DNA of 8,378 bases from Bacteroidota bacterium. GTDB lineage: Bacteria; Bacteroidota; Bacteroidia; Bacteroidales; VadinHA17. The notes beneath the pieces are model-generated. The model was not told the DNA's origin, searched no databases, and worked only from the letters and a program-made list of their open reading frames with translations. The stretch is from contig SBFZ01000049.1 in NCBI GenBank assembly GCA_006227095.1, positions 1-8,378 on the forward strand. The letters are read 5' to 3'. Position 1 is the first letter of the stretch. Every line of letters begins with the position of its first letter. The position numbers and the translations under genes were made by a program. Positions 1 through 6,197 of the stretch are shown here, one piece after another.

Positions 1-36
1 TTTAAACGGATTCTAAATAACTAAAACCCCTCAGAC

Positions 37-771
37 ATGAAAAAATCGTTTCTTCTTGCAGCAGTTATTCTCCTCTCTACCGGCCTGCTATTGGCACAGG
101 CAGATGAGGACAAGGTAAACAGGATTCCCCTCATTGGTGAAAAAGCGCCTTCTTTTGAGGCTGCATCCACAAATGGTACACTCGTCTTCCCGTCAGATTT
201 CGGAAACCAGTGGAAGATACTCTTTGCACATCCGCAGGATTTTACTCCGGTTTGTTCATCAGAACTTCTTGAGCTGGCATCTCTCCAGAAGGAGTTCGAT
301 AAACGCAACGTAAAGCTCGCAGTCATTTCAACTTCCCCTCTGGAAGATCACAAATCGTGGAAGAAGGCACTTGAAGAAATCGAATACAAAGGCAGGCCTG
401 CCACAAAAATCAAGTTTCCCCTCATTGATGATGAAAACAAGCATATCTCGAATGAGTACGGCATGATTCATCCTTCCATCAGTGGTACCAAAAGTGTACG
501 GGGAGTATTTATCATCGATCCTGAAAACATTATTCGTGCAGTCTCATTCTATCCGATGAATGTTGGCAGGAACAGTGAGGAAATACTCAGGACTGTAGAG
601 GCACTTCAGGCTGCTGACAGTCAATTAATGACCCCTTCAGACTGGAAGCCGGGTGATGACCTTCTCATTTCCGTTCCTCCTGTTACGGATCAGAGAGCTG
701 AGAACGTGCCCGATGGGTACTATAAGCTTGCATGGTTCATGTGGTACAAAAAGGGCAATGCCGCCAATTGA
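37..771 (+). CDS. Exported 1-Cys peroxiredoxin, Prx6 type
   Basis: A thiol peroxidase predicted to reduce peroxides through one peroxidatic cysteine. The 244-residue protein begins with a signal peptide (basic MKK, hydrophobic residues 5-19, AQA site at 20-22), so it should act in the periplasm or be membrane-held. The active-site motif HPQDFTPVCSSE lies at residues 65-76, with Cys73 as the peroxidatic residue and Thr70 in the Prx T-x-x-C arrangement. Arg155, in RGVFIIDP, fits the conserved catalytic arginine. The NVGRN..EILR segment, then a proline-rich tail around W-K-P-G-D-D, is the extended C-terminal half typical of Prx6/1-Cys enzymes. Cys73 is the only cysteine in the whole protein, so no resolving cysteine exists and an external thiol must recycle it. 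Only 36 bases of upstream sequence are visible, with no Shine-Dalgarno, as is common in Bacteroidetes. The family call is firm; export is inferred from the N-terminus. Confidence 0.93.
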   Translation: MKKSFLLAAVILLSTGLLLAQADEDKVNRIPLIGEKAPSFEAASTNGTLVFPSDFGNQWKILFAHPQDFTPVCSSELLELASLQKEFDKRNVKLAVISTSPLEDHKSWKKALEEIEYKGRPATKIKFPLIDDENKHISNEYGMIHPSISGTKSVRGVFIIDPENIIRAVSFYPMNVGRNSEEILRTVEALQAADSQLMTPSDWKPGDDLLISVPPVTDQRAENVPDGYYKLAWFMWYKKGNAAN

Positions 772-795
772 TCCCTTGAATGAATGAATTGAAAG

Positions 796-821
796 AACCG
801 GCCCTGGAAGCCGGTTTTTTT
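796..821 (+). terminator. Rho-independent terminator between convergent genes
   Basis: A perfect 7-bp stem (AACCGGC at 796-802 with GCCGGTT at 810-816) encloses a 7-base loop and runs into a T tract at 815-821. It lies 24 bases after the peroxiredoxin stop, which fits a + strand intrinsic terminator. It also lies just beyond the stop of the convergent gene at 825, whose transcript would form the same hairpin. In that direction the stem is followed by CTTTC rather than a U run, so termination there is less certain. Confidence 0.85.
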
Positions 822-824
822 ATT

Positions 825-3509
825 TCATCGCCTGATGTAGAGATACCCGCTTACCGAGAGACCGTTTTCGGCCCTGATCACATAGAAATAGGTATCATCT
901 GGCAGTGGTTCACCGTTATACCTGGTTCCGTGCCACAGGTTGTCATAGCTGCCGTTTTCATACACAAGTGCTCCCCTCCGGTCAAAGACCGTCAGTTCAA
1001 CGTTCCCAAGCACCTCTATGTTTTCGAGTATGAAATAGTCATTCAGCCCGTTCATGTCAGGAGTAATAAGCGAGGGTAGCAGGATGTTCCTGACAGTTAT
1101 CAGCAACTCGTCGGTGGCATCGGGGCAGACACCGTTTGAAACCCTCCAGACCAGTTTGTTTTCGCCAAGGGAGAGGCTGGTTACGGTTGTCTTCGCTGCA
1201 TCGGGATCAGTAACTGTTCCGGTGCCTGATTCAACTGACCATAGACCGGAAGAATATTCATCGGGTTCGGTTGCTTCCAGGGTGGTTCTGAATACATATG
1301 TCAGTTCCTGGTCAGGTCCCGCACTGGCAGTCGGATTTTGGAGCACTGTAACCGTTACCGGGCTTATGGCAGAGCATCCGCCGGCGATTGTTCCCCTTAT
1401 AAAATAAATGCCCTCAGGTGCGGCCGAAGGGGTATTTAAAGGAATAGTTGCCTGTATATCTCTCCAGTAAGTGAATGTAAGGTTCGGAGTCGAGCCTGCA
1501 GTGACCGCCGGCCTTGTCAGGTCAGCAGTACCCGGGGCACAAACCGGGTCAGGGTTATGGATCACCAGGGTTGGCACAGGACCTGGCTGGGGGTTGATTA
1601 CCACATCAGAAGAGACAGCCGAAGTACAACCTGCGCTGTTGGTGACGGTAAAGTTGTACGTTCCCGGGTTCAGGCCGTTTACCGTGACTGAAGTGCCTGT
1701 TGAATTGATCGTAATGCTTCCGGGAAAGCGTGTGAGTATCCATTCACCGGTTGCCGGCAGACCGTTTAATACCGCACTTCCTGTTGGCAGATCACATGTC
1801 GGATGGGTAATTGTTCCGGGTACCGGTGCCGTTGGGGTAGGCGGCTGGGCATTGATTGTCACAGCCTGGGACTGCGGTGAAGTACATCCGTCAGTGTTGG
1901 TGACTGAGAACGTGTAGGTGCCTGGCTGCATTCCTGTTACGGTGGTACCTGGCCCGTTGCCTGAATAGATGACTCCGTCAGGGTGCCGGGTCAGTGTCCA
2001 CGATCCGGAGGTCGGAAGTCCGGAAATAGAGATACTGCCGGTTGAAATATTGCATGAGGGCTGGGTTACCGTACCGATAACAGGTATTCCCGGAATATCA
2101 GGGCCCTGGATGATAATGACTGATAATGATGGTATTGATGTGCAGCCGGCCTCATTCGTCACTGTGAATGTAAATGTTCCGGCCGGCAATCCGGTGATCA
2201 GGGTGGTGCTCCCGGAACCCTGGGTAACATCTCCTCCTGGTATCCGTGTGATGTTCCAGATACCGGAAGGAAGGCCTGACAATACAACCGTACCCGTTGG
2301 TGAACTGCATGAAGGTTGAGTGACAATACCCGGGACCGGCGGGGTGGGAACAGCGGGAGGATCATTTATGGTGGCGTCTGCTGATGGGGCAGAGGTGCAG
2401 CCATCGCTGTTGGTTACCGTGAAGTACCAGGTGCCGGCAGTGAGCCCTGTGATGACCAGGGTTGTCCCGCTGCCATCATAGGCCTGCCCTCCGGGATAGC
2501 GGATAACCGTCCAGCTACCCTCATCCGGCAACCCGCCAAGTAAAATGCTTCCGGTTGTTTCAGTGCATGAAGGCTGGGTGACTTCAGTTACCACCGGGGC
2601 GGAGGGGACGTTGGGCGCGGGGATGATTAATATCTGGTCTGAAGGCAGGGATGTGCAGCCGCTCTCAGTGGTGACGGTAAAATTCCATGTGCCTGCCTCA
2701 AGGCCCTGGACAGTATAGGCTGACCCGGTTCCGCTGATTGTTTCACCGTCGGGAAGCCTGGTAAGAGTCCAGGTTCCGGTTCCAGGAAGCCCTTCAAGCA
2801 CAACACTGCCCAGCGGGTTATCGCATGAAGGCTGGGTTATGCGGCCCACTTTCGGGGGATCAGGATTCACGCATGCAATCTTGACCATATAGTCTTCAAC
2901 CTCACCCCATAAAGCTGTTCCGGTGCTGTTATAGACCGGAGTGGTTGTTGATCTCGGACCAAGCCTGAAACGGGCAAAGGTCGGCCTCGATCCAACAGCA
3001 TCAGACGGAACGGTAATATCAAGGTTAAATATGCCGGAGGATGTTCTCCTTATATCAGTTGCGATTCTTTCAATCCCCTCCTCGAAAATGCCGTTTCCGT
3101 TCCAGTCAATCCAGGCGTTGAAAAAAACGGCCGACAAAGGAGGCGTTACCACCTGGTACCGGATTGTCACCTTTGCCCCCTGAGTCAGTTCCGGTATTGT
3201 TATCCCGTCTTCATCATCGATTCCGTTAAGGTCATCTCCGTCAGCCTCACCAGAGTATTGCTGTGACACCTCGGTATCCGGCGCTGATCCAAGGTAATGC
3301 CGTCCGTCCGTCGCATGGTCAGCCGAACCATAGCTCAACGGGGCATCGCCGAAGTCGTTTGTAAGGGCCTGCATTATCGGAGCGGCGGCAACATCAGGCA
3401 TTTTCGCAAAGGACAAGCTGACTTCACCGGCGGTGCCGGTTGAGGGCGCTTTTGCTGACAGAAAAGGCAATGCCAGGATTAAGATCGTGATCTTTGTTAT
3501 TTTTGCCAT
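825..3509 (-). CDS. T9SS type B-sorted surface protein with GEVED domain and five repeats
   Basis: A predicted secreted, adhesin-like protein of 894 residues, numbered from the ATG at 3509. Residues 1-20 form a signal peptide (MAKITK, then a hydrophobic run). Residues about 51-207 match a GEVED-type domain: it opens with NDFGDAPLSYG, has an acidic Asp-rich loop at 90-100 that could bind calcium, and closes with WGEVEDY. Five Cys-containing repeats follow (about 222-650). Next come a Cys-containing Ig-like module and a PKD-like module with AGPDQ near 730. Residues about 810-894 are a CHU_C/gliding-motility-associated C-terminal domain (TPDMNGLNDYF, FDRRG, YFYVI), the T9SS type B sorting signal. 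An in-frame ATG lies at 3638, but a promoter-like box at 3586-3593 falls downstream of it and the residues it would add do not look like a leader, so 3509 is preferred. The ligand is unknown. Alternative role: cell-surface structural protein. Confidence 0.9.
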   Translation of the reverse strand: MAKITKITILILALPFLSAKAPSTGTAGEVSLSFAKMPDVAAAPIMQALTNDFGDAPLSYGSADHATDGRHYLGSAPDTEVSQQYSGEADGDDLNGIDDEDGITIPELTQGAKVTIRYQVVTPPLSAVFFNAWIDWNGNGIFEEGIERIATDIRRTSSGIFNLDITVPSDAVGSRPTFARFRLGPRSTTTPVYNSTGTALWGEVEDYMVKIACVNPDPPKVGRITQPSCDNPLGSVVLEGLPGTGTWTLTRLPDGETISGTGSAYTVQGLEAGTWNFTVTTESGCTSLPSDQILIIPAPNVPSAPVVTEVTQPSCTETTGSILLGGLPDEGSWTVIRYPGGQAYDGSGTTLVITGLTAGTWYFTVTNSDGCTSAPSADATINDPPAVPTPPVPGIVTQPSCSSPTGTVVLSGLPSGIWNITRIPGGDVTQGSGSTTLITGLPAGTFTFTVTNEAGCTSIPSLSVIIIQGPDIPGIPVIGTVTQPSCNISTGSISISGLPTSGSWTLTRHPDGVIYSGNGPGTTVTGMQPGTYTFSVTNTDGCTSPQSQAVTINAQPPTPTAPVPGTITHPTCDLPTGSAVLNGLPATGEWILTRFPGSITINSTGTSVTVNGLNPGTYNFTVTNSAGCTSAVSSDVVINPQPGPVPTLVIHNPDPVCAPGTADLTRPAVTAGSTPNLTFTYWRDIQATIPLNTPSAAPEGIYFIRGTIAGGCSAISPVTVTVLQNPTASAGPDQELTYVFRTTLEATEPDEYSSGLWSVESGTGTVTDPDAAKTTVTSLSLGENKLVWRVSNGVCPDATDELLITVRNILLPSLITPDMNGLNDYFILENIEVLGNVELTVFDRRGALVYENGSYDNLWHGTRYNGEPLPDDTYFYVIRAENGLSVSGYLYIRR
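1560..2846 (-). repeat. Five tandem ~86-codon repeats inside the surface protein
   Basis: Five consecutive units of 258, 258, 255, 258 and 258 bases encode diverged copies of one module. Each begins with a (Q/H)P(S/T)C motif, continues through G-L-P...W..(T/I)R.P.G and G(T/S)..V.G, and ends with G-T-(W/Y/F).F.VT...GCTS. The first cysteines are at residues 229, 315, 401, 486 and 572. The second are at 285, 371, 456, 542 and 628, always 55-56 residues after the first. The aromatic-rich segment followed by GCTS resembles SprB-type repeats of gliding adhesins, but that match is from memory of the family pattern. A disulfide within each unit is inferred. Confidence 0.9.
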
Positions 3510-3585
3510 TTTCTTTCTTTTCCGGACTGTTCCTCTTTCCTGATACCATGAAAAGTTACAAGTTAGAGATGATATCAGGCATATG

Positions 3586-3593
3586 CAAAGATA
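3586..3593 (-). promoter_or_regulatory. Bacteroidetes -7-type promoter box for the surface-protein gene
   Basis: Read on the minus strand this is TATCTTTG, an exact match to the Bacteroidetes -7 consensus TAnnTTTG. It lies about 76 bases upstream of the chosen ATG at 3509. No -33 TTG was found 17-23 bases further upstream; the nearest is 29 bases away. The match is therefore to half of the bipartite consensus only. Confidence 0.45.
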
Positions 3594-3630
3594 ATTTGAC
3601 CACATGATGATTGTGATTGCGGCAATGATA

Positions 3631-3746
3631 GCCTGCAAATCCCATTTTAAGCCACTCCGTGCCCTGAAAATATGTTGCAGGGCATAAATCCTGATTTGAC
3701 GAACATCTGTAATCGGTTGATAAATAAACCATTTGTAGGCTTAAAA
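3631..3746. repeat. Nested and competing inverted repeats
   Basis: An outer perfect 9-bp inverted repeat pairs TTTTAAGCC (3645-3653) with GGCTTAAAA (3738-3746). Inside it lies a perfect 7-bp hairpin, TGCCCTG (3660-3666) with CAGGGCA (3678-3684), loop 11. A third arm, GCCTGCAAAT (3631-3640), pairs with ATTTGTAGGC (3731-3740) with one mismatch that would be a G-U pair in + strand RNA. The outer and third pairings share bases 3738-3740, so they cannot both form. There is no T tract after the inner hairpin on either strand, which argues against a simple terminator. Confidence 0.6.
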
Positions 3747-3766
3747 GTTCTTTCTTTCCGGAAAAC

Positions 3767-3811
3767 TTGACTTTATCCGTTGACTGTCATAATTTTACGT
3801 TTCGTTATAAT
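3767..3811 (+). promoter_or_regulatory. Duplicated sigma70-like promoter elements for the small membrane-protein gene
   Basis: Two TTGACT hexamers (3767-3772 and 3780-3785) are followed by two A/T-rich boxes within direct repeats of ATAATTTTA (3789-3797 and 3807-3815). The first pair is TTGACT, 17 bases, TAATTT (3790-3795). The second is TTGACT, 20 bases, TATAAT (3806-3811). No exact TAnnTTTG box lies upstream of this gene; the closest is TACGTTTC at 3796-3803. The resemblance is to the classical sigma70 consensus, not the usual Bacteroidetes one, so function is uncertain. Confidence 0.35.
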
Positions 3812-3851
3812 TTTAAGGGCAAAGAGTTCTCTGTTAACCACTATAAAAACG

Positions 3852-3856
3852 GGAGG
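3852..3856 (+). promoter_or_regulatory. Shine-Dalgarno sequence deciding the start at 3866
   Basis: GGAGG sits 9 bases before the ATG at 3866. Most genes in this window have no Shine-Dalgarno sequence, so this one is notable. It fixes the start against an in-frame TTG at 3767 that would add 33 residues of non-conserved appearance. Confidence 0.7.
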
Positions 3857-3865
3857 AATCAATCA

Positions 3866-4051
3866 ATGAAAGAAAGAATGCAGGAATGTTCTCCGTCATC
3901 AGGTGCTGTTTACGGGCTTGGACTGATCGGGGCGGCAATTTACTTCATATCCACGGCTACAGGCTTCTGGATGGGTGTCCTTGGATTTCTGAAGGCCATA
4001 GTATGGCCGGTGTTTCTTGTTCTGGAGGCCTTCAGGACACTCGGGGTTTAA
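3866..4051 (+). CDS. Small two-helix inner-membrane protein
   Basis: A 61-residue hydrophobic protein of unknown function. A short polar N-terminus (MKERMQECSPSSG) is followed by two predicted membrane segments at about residues 13-30 and 34-55, joined by a short STATGFW turn. The pattern AVYGLGLIGAAIYFIS...W.GVLGFLKAIVWPVFL..EA resembles small hypothetical membrane proteins found widely in bacteria, where Trp and Pro sit in the second helix. That resemblance is from memory and gives no function. The start follows a good Shine-Dalgarno sequence. The gene is convergent with the zinc-ribbon gene, whose stop lies 99 bases beyond this one. It appears to be a single-gene transcript. Confidence 0.72.
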   Translation: MKERMQECSPSSGAVYGLGLIGAAIYFISTATGFWMGVLGFLKAIVWPVFLVLEAFRTLGV

Positions 4052-4150
4052 TCAATCATCTCCCGGAAGTCCTTTTATCAGTTTCCGGGCGGCTTCAAAG
4101 GCCAGGCGGTTACGGGGCCGGCCGGCAATTAAGGCTGGTTGCCTACTTAT

Positions 4151-4801
4151 TCAGCGTAACTCTTCCTGGGCAGGCTCTTTCTGGGTTTCGCCGCAGAAGC
4201 GGCAGATCTTTGCAGTCAGCTGTATCTTTTCCCCGCAGTGCGGACACTCCTTATGATCACCGAGCCCTGACATCAGCTTCTCCTTTTCATCCGCAATGAT
4301 CCCCTGGAAGAGGTTCAGCTCGGAATCGGTGATGAATTTCACCGGCTGGGCAATGCTTCCGCCGGCATATTCAATCACCAGGTATCTTCTTCTGAGTTTA
4401 ATTATCAGCCAGATCCCTGCAGCTATTGCAATGGCTGCAATGCCGAGCATAATCCAGGTTGACTGTCGCACATCGGAAAGCAGCCCCAGTATTGCAGCCA
4501 GCACCCCGAAAATAATAAGTGATGATCCGGCCAGCGGCCTTGTCACCTCCTTGCAGGCCGTACCGGTTATATCCGTCAGACTTACAATTTTTTTCCCCCT
4601 GGCGACCCTTATTCCACCTCCGCGGAGACCGGAACGTGACTCGTACAACCTGCCTACCTGGTATACTCTTTTATCCGAAATTATTACTGCTGAATCTGAC
4701 AGATCATCATCTACAAGAAGTGATGAAAAATAATCCTGACCCAATATCGCGGTGAATTTCTCGTGCTGAGATGCAAAGAGGTTTTTGTAATTGTATTTCA
4801 T
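4151..4801 (-). CDS. Membrane protein with C-terminal zinc ribbon
   Basis: A 216-residue protein of unknown function. Residues 1-88 are soluble and contain a strand-rich stretch (AVIISDKRVYQVGRLYES, then KKIVSLTDITG), resembling bacterial PH-like domains in which a Trp/Tyr-flanked sheet faces the membrane. Two predicted transmembrane helices follow at about 92-109 and 115-135, and a basic KLRRR marks the cytoplasmic side after the second. Residues 140-180 form another strand/helix segment. The C-terminus carries a zinc ribbon, CPHCG (Cys186, Cys189) and CRFCG (Cys200, Cys203), and ends in an acidic tail. Both ends are expected in the cytoplasm. The ATG at 4801 gives a sensible start without a Shine-Dalgarno sequence. 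No exact promoter was found; TGCTTTTG (4910-4903 on the minus strand) is one base off the -7 consensus. It lies downstream of porT by 209 bases. Confidence 0.85.
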   Translation of the reverse strand: MKYNYKNLFASQHEKFTAILGQDYFSSLLVDDDLSDSAVIISDKRVYQVGRLYESRSGLRGGGIRVARGKKIVSLTDITGTACKEVTRPLAGSSLIIFGVLAAILGLLSDVRQSTWIMLGIAAIAIAAGIWLIIKLRRRYLVIEYAGGSIAQPVKFITDSELNLFQGIIADEKEKLMSGLGDHKECPHCGEKIQLTAKICRFCGETQKEPAQEELR

Positions 4802-5010
4802 CGATACTGTCAGTTAAGCAGAGGGACCGCGATAGCCTGCAATTCTCCCTCAGCCTGCCCAAATTTCGCGAATAAACCTCATAAAATGAGCGGTACAGGC
4901 GTCAAAAGCAGGATAATTTTGACCAACAATGTGGTTGAGGGGACAAATGGACTTAGTTTAATGATTATACCACAGGAGAGGGCAAGTATCGCTGCATCAG
5001 ACCGATGCCT

Positions 5011-5730
5011 TTACTCAAAGTGGAGTGATAGTACCCACATGCGCGACTTCAGTTTTTCTATTGAGTTGCAATATTCAGGGTACTCAGGGTGAGGGTCATG
5101 GGCAATAACGTCTGCCAGGCCGTTTGACATTTTTAATTCAACTGACAGCCTGATCCCGTTCATATAAAATCCCACACCCGCACCTGCCTCATAGTAGAGG
5201 TCAGGTCTGTTGAGACGCAGGTAAACCGGTCGTTCAAGACGGTATTTTTCCTGCGCGTAGAAATCATACCTGTAATTTATTCCGCCAATGATGTAAGGCT
5301 TGATATTCTGCATTCTCCATCCATATCTCAACTGCAGGGGAACTTCAATGAAACTGGATTCCACCTTCTGCGGGCTGAATACAGTATCAACGGGGCTCGT
5401 TGTCGAGAAATTCACGTTCCTCTGCCCGAATGATATCCCTGGCAGAAGCCTGACATCAAAAAACTGGTTGAGCCTGAAATTCAGAACCAGATGAATATTT
5501 ATGCCCGGATTGACTGTACCCCTGGAAGGATATATTGAATCAGTGGCTGTGAACTCCGCTGAAGGATCAATACTGAAGGTCATCAAATTGAATCCGAGGG
5601 TATAGCCGGCATTGAAGAATTTCTCATCCTCCCATGGCCCGTCAGAGGGAACCTGTTGCTGGGCGGTGAGGCCCATCCCGGCCAGCAGCATCACTGCCGC
5701 AAGGCATAAACTCTTTCTGCTGAAACTCAT
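5011..5730 (-). CDS. porT: PorT-family T9SS outer-membrane protein
   Basis: Predicted PorT/SprT component of the type IX secretion and gliding machinery, an outer-membrane beta-barrel needed for secretion of proteins bearing T9SS C-terminal signals. The 239-residue length fits the family. Residues 1-23 form a signal peptide ending LTAQQQ. The mature part has alternating aromatic/polar strands, including NAGYTLGFNLMTFSI (40-54), FFDVRLLPGISFGQRNV (90-106), SSFIEVPLQLRYGWR (125-139), KPYIIGGINYRYDF (144-157) and LYYEAGAGVGFYM (178-190). It closes with NSIEKLKSRMWVLSLHFE, which fits the family's C-terminal K-L-x-S-R...F-E strand ending in an aromatic residue. No -7 box was seen in the 119 bases before it, so it may be transcribed with the lipoprotein gene. 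Its ATG overlaps no neighbour and lacks a Shine-Dalgarno. It sits between two predicted T9SS substrate genes in the window. Confidence 0.85.
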   Translation of the reverse strand: MSFSRKSLCLAAVMLLAGMGLTAQQQVPSDGPWEDEKFFNAGYTLGFNLMTFSIDPSAEFTATDSIYPSRGTVNPGINIHLVLNFRLNQFFDVRLLPGISFGQRNVNFSTTSPVDTVFSPQKVESSFIEVPLQLRYGWRMQNIKPYIIGGINYRYDFYAQEKYRLERPVYLRLNRPDLYYEAGAGVGFYMNGIRLSVELKMSNGLADVIAHDPHPEYPEYCNSIEKLKSRMWVLSLHFE

Positions 5731-5849
5731 TTCCGAAGGCTATTGCAGGTCCAGGGAGCTAAGATAATAATTCCGTGTGACTCTTTAATGTGATTGTGAC
5801 TGAAAGGCCAGCCCGTGAATAGCAGGACCGTTTGCTTCCGTCCAGGCTG

Positions 5850-6053
5850 TCAGAAAGGAGTGCAGACCCATCCGTATGACTCCAGCTTGCTCTTTGTCAT
5901 TGCATTGCACACCTGCTGAAACTCACTTGTGTTATGGGGATTTTCGCAGTACCAGCAGATGGGAACAGTATCACATGATGCAAAGGTCAGCATATATAAC
6001 ATGAGCAGCATCACTGCCAGCCGCATGCATACTCTTCTGTTCCTGGAAATCAT
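5850..6053 (-). CDS. Small cysteine-rich lipoprotein
   Basis: A 67-residue protein of unknown function. Residues 1-26 form a lipoprotein signal (MISRNRR, hydrophobic stretch, TFAS before Cys27). Phe at -3 is not the most usual lipobox residue but is tolerated. The mature chain is only about 41 residues and holds four more cysteines: ICWYC (Cys33, Cys36), Cys49 and Cys64 near the end (YGWVCTP). These could form two disulfides or a metal site. The start at 6053 is chosen because a consensus promoter at 6078-6109 lies upstream of it; an in-frame ATG at 6098 would fall inside the promoter. It precedes porT by 119 bases on the same strand and could be co-transcribed. The family was not recognised; the arrangement suggests a small outer-membrane-anchored protein. 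Confidence 0.72.
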   Translation of the reverse strand: MISRNRRVCMRLAVMLLMLYMLTFASCDTVPICWYCENPHNTSEFQQVCNAMTKSKLESYGWVCTPF

Positions 6054-6077
6054 TTTGGGTGACTGTTCAATATGGTG

Positions 6078-6109
6078 CAAATTTATATCAGGCAGCATGA
6101 TAAATCAAA
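6078..6109 (-). promoter_or_regulatory. Consensus Bacteroidetes promoter with dyad at the -33 box
   Basis: On the minus strand a -33 TTTG (6109-6106) is followed after 20 bases by TAAATTTG (6085-6078), an exact match to the bipartite TTTG-N19ish-TAnnTTTG consensus. Transcription would start near 6071, giving a leader of about 18 bases before the ATG at 6053. A perfect palindrome, TCAAAAT-C-ATTTTGA at 6105-6119, covers the -33 box and has the look of an operator. Confidence 0.75.
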
Positions 6110-6110
6110 A

Positions 6111-6197
6111 TCATTTTGACAGGCAGTTCCAGGTCAGGGTCTGATAAAGGGTTTCCGGTGGTAACGTTTTGATGAAGTCACAAACTCCTGTGGTCAT
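6111..6197 (-). CDS. Candidate 28-residue small ORF with strong Shine-Dalgarno
   Basis: A short ORF starting 15 bases after the stop of the CotH-family gene. It has the sequence AGGAGG (6208-6203) 5 bases before its ATG, a near-ideal ribosome site and rare for this genome. The peptide begins MTTGVCDFIKTLPPE, has two cysteines (residues 6 and 25) and one Trp, and has no membrane segment or signal. An in-frame ATG at 6212, directly abutting the CotH-gene stop, would give 33 residues but would place the Shine-Dalgarno inside the coding region. The close spacing suggests translational coupling to the CotH gene. Its 3' end abuts the dyad and promoter of the lipoprotein gene. No family is recognised, and chance cannot be excluded. 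Confidence 0.35.
   Translation of the reverse strand: MTTGVCDFIKTLPPETLYQTLTWNCLSK

Larger units (their letters stand above)
3510..3865. other. Divergent intergenic region, no convincing gene
   Basis: This 356-base stretch separates the leftward surface-protein gene from the rightward small membrane-protein gene. It holds a leftward -7-like box (3586-3593), nested inverted repeats (3631-3746) and rightward promoter-like hexamers (3767-3811). Open frames in it are upstream extensions of the two flanking genes: an ATG at 3638 for the left gene and a TTG at 3767 for the right gene. Neither adds a plausible N-terminus. No RNA gene was recognised. Confidence 0.7.

Noticed and set aside
1054..2319. 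Three + strand open frames of 116-148 codons opposite the surface-protein gene
   Set aside because: They lie antisense to the repeat-bearing coding region and their open frames follow from its repetitive Gly/Pro/Thr/Val codons. They show no domain, signal or promoter.
3510..3638. Longer N-terminus for the surface protein from the ATG at 3638
   Set aside because: It would put a cysteine-rich, non-signal stretch before an obvious signal peptide and include the -7-like box within the coding region.
4113..4146. GC-rich GGCCGGCC region between the convergent genes, considered as a terminator
   Set aside because: The best pairings need mismatches or G-U pairs and lack a T tract on either strand.
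4994..5008. Small hairpin GCATC-5-GATGC right after the porT stop, considered as a terminator
   Set aside because: The stem is only 5 bp and no U tract follows it on the minus strand.
4763..5092. A + strand open frame across the porT/zinc-ribbon gap, with an internal ATG at 4886
   Set aside because: It overlaps the ends of both minus-strand genes, has no Shine-Dalgarno or promoter box, and its translation has no recognisable pattern.
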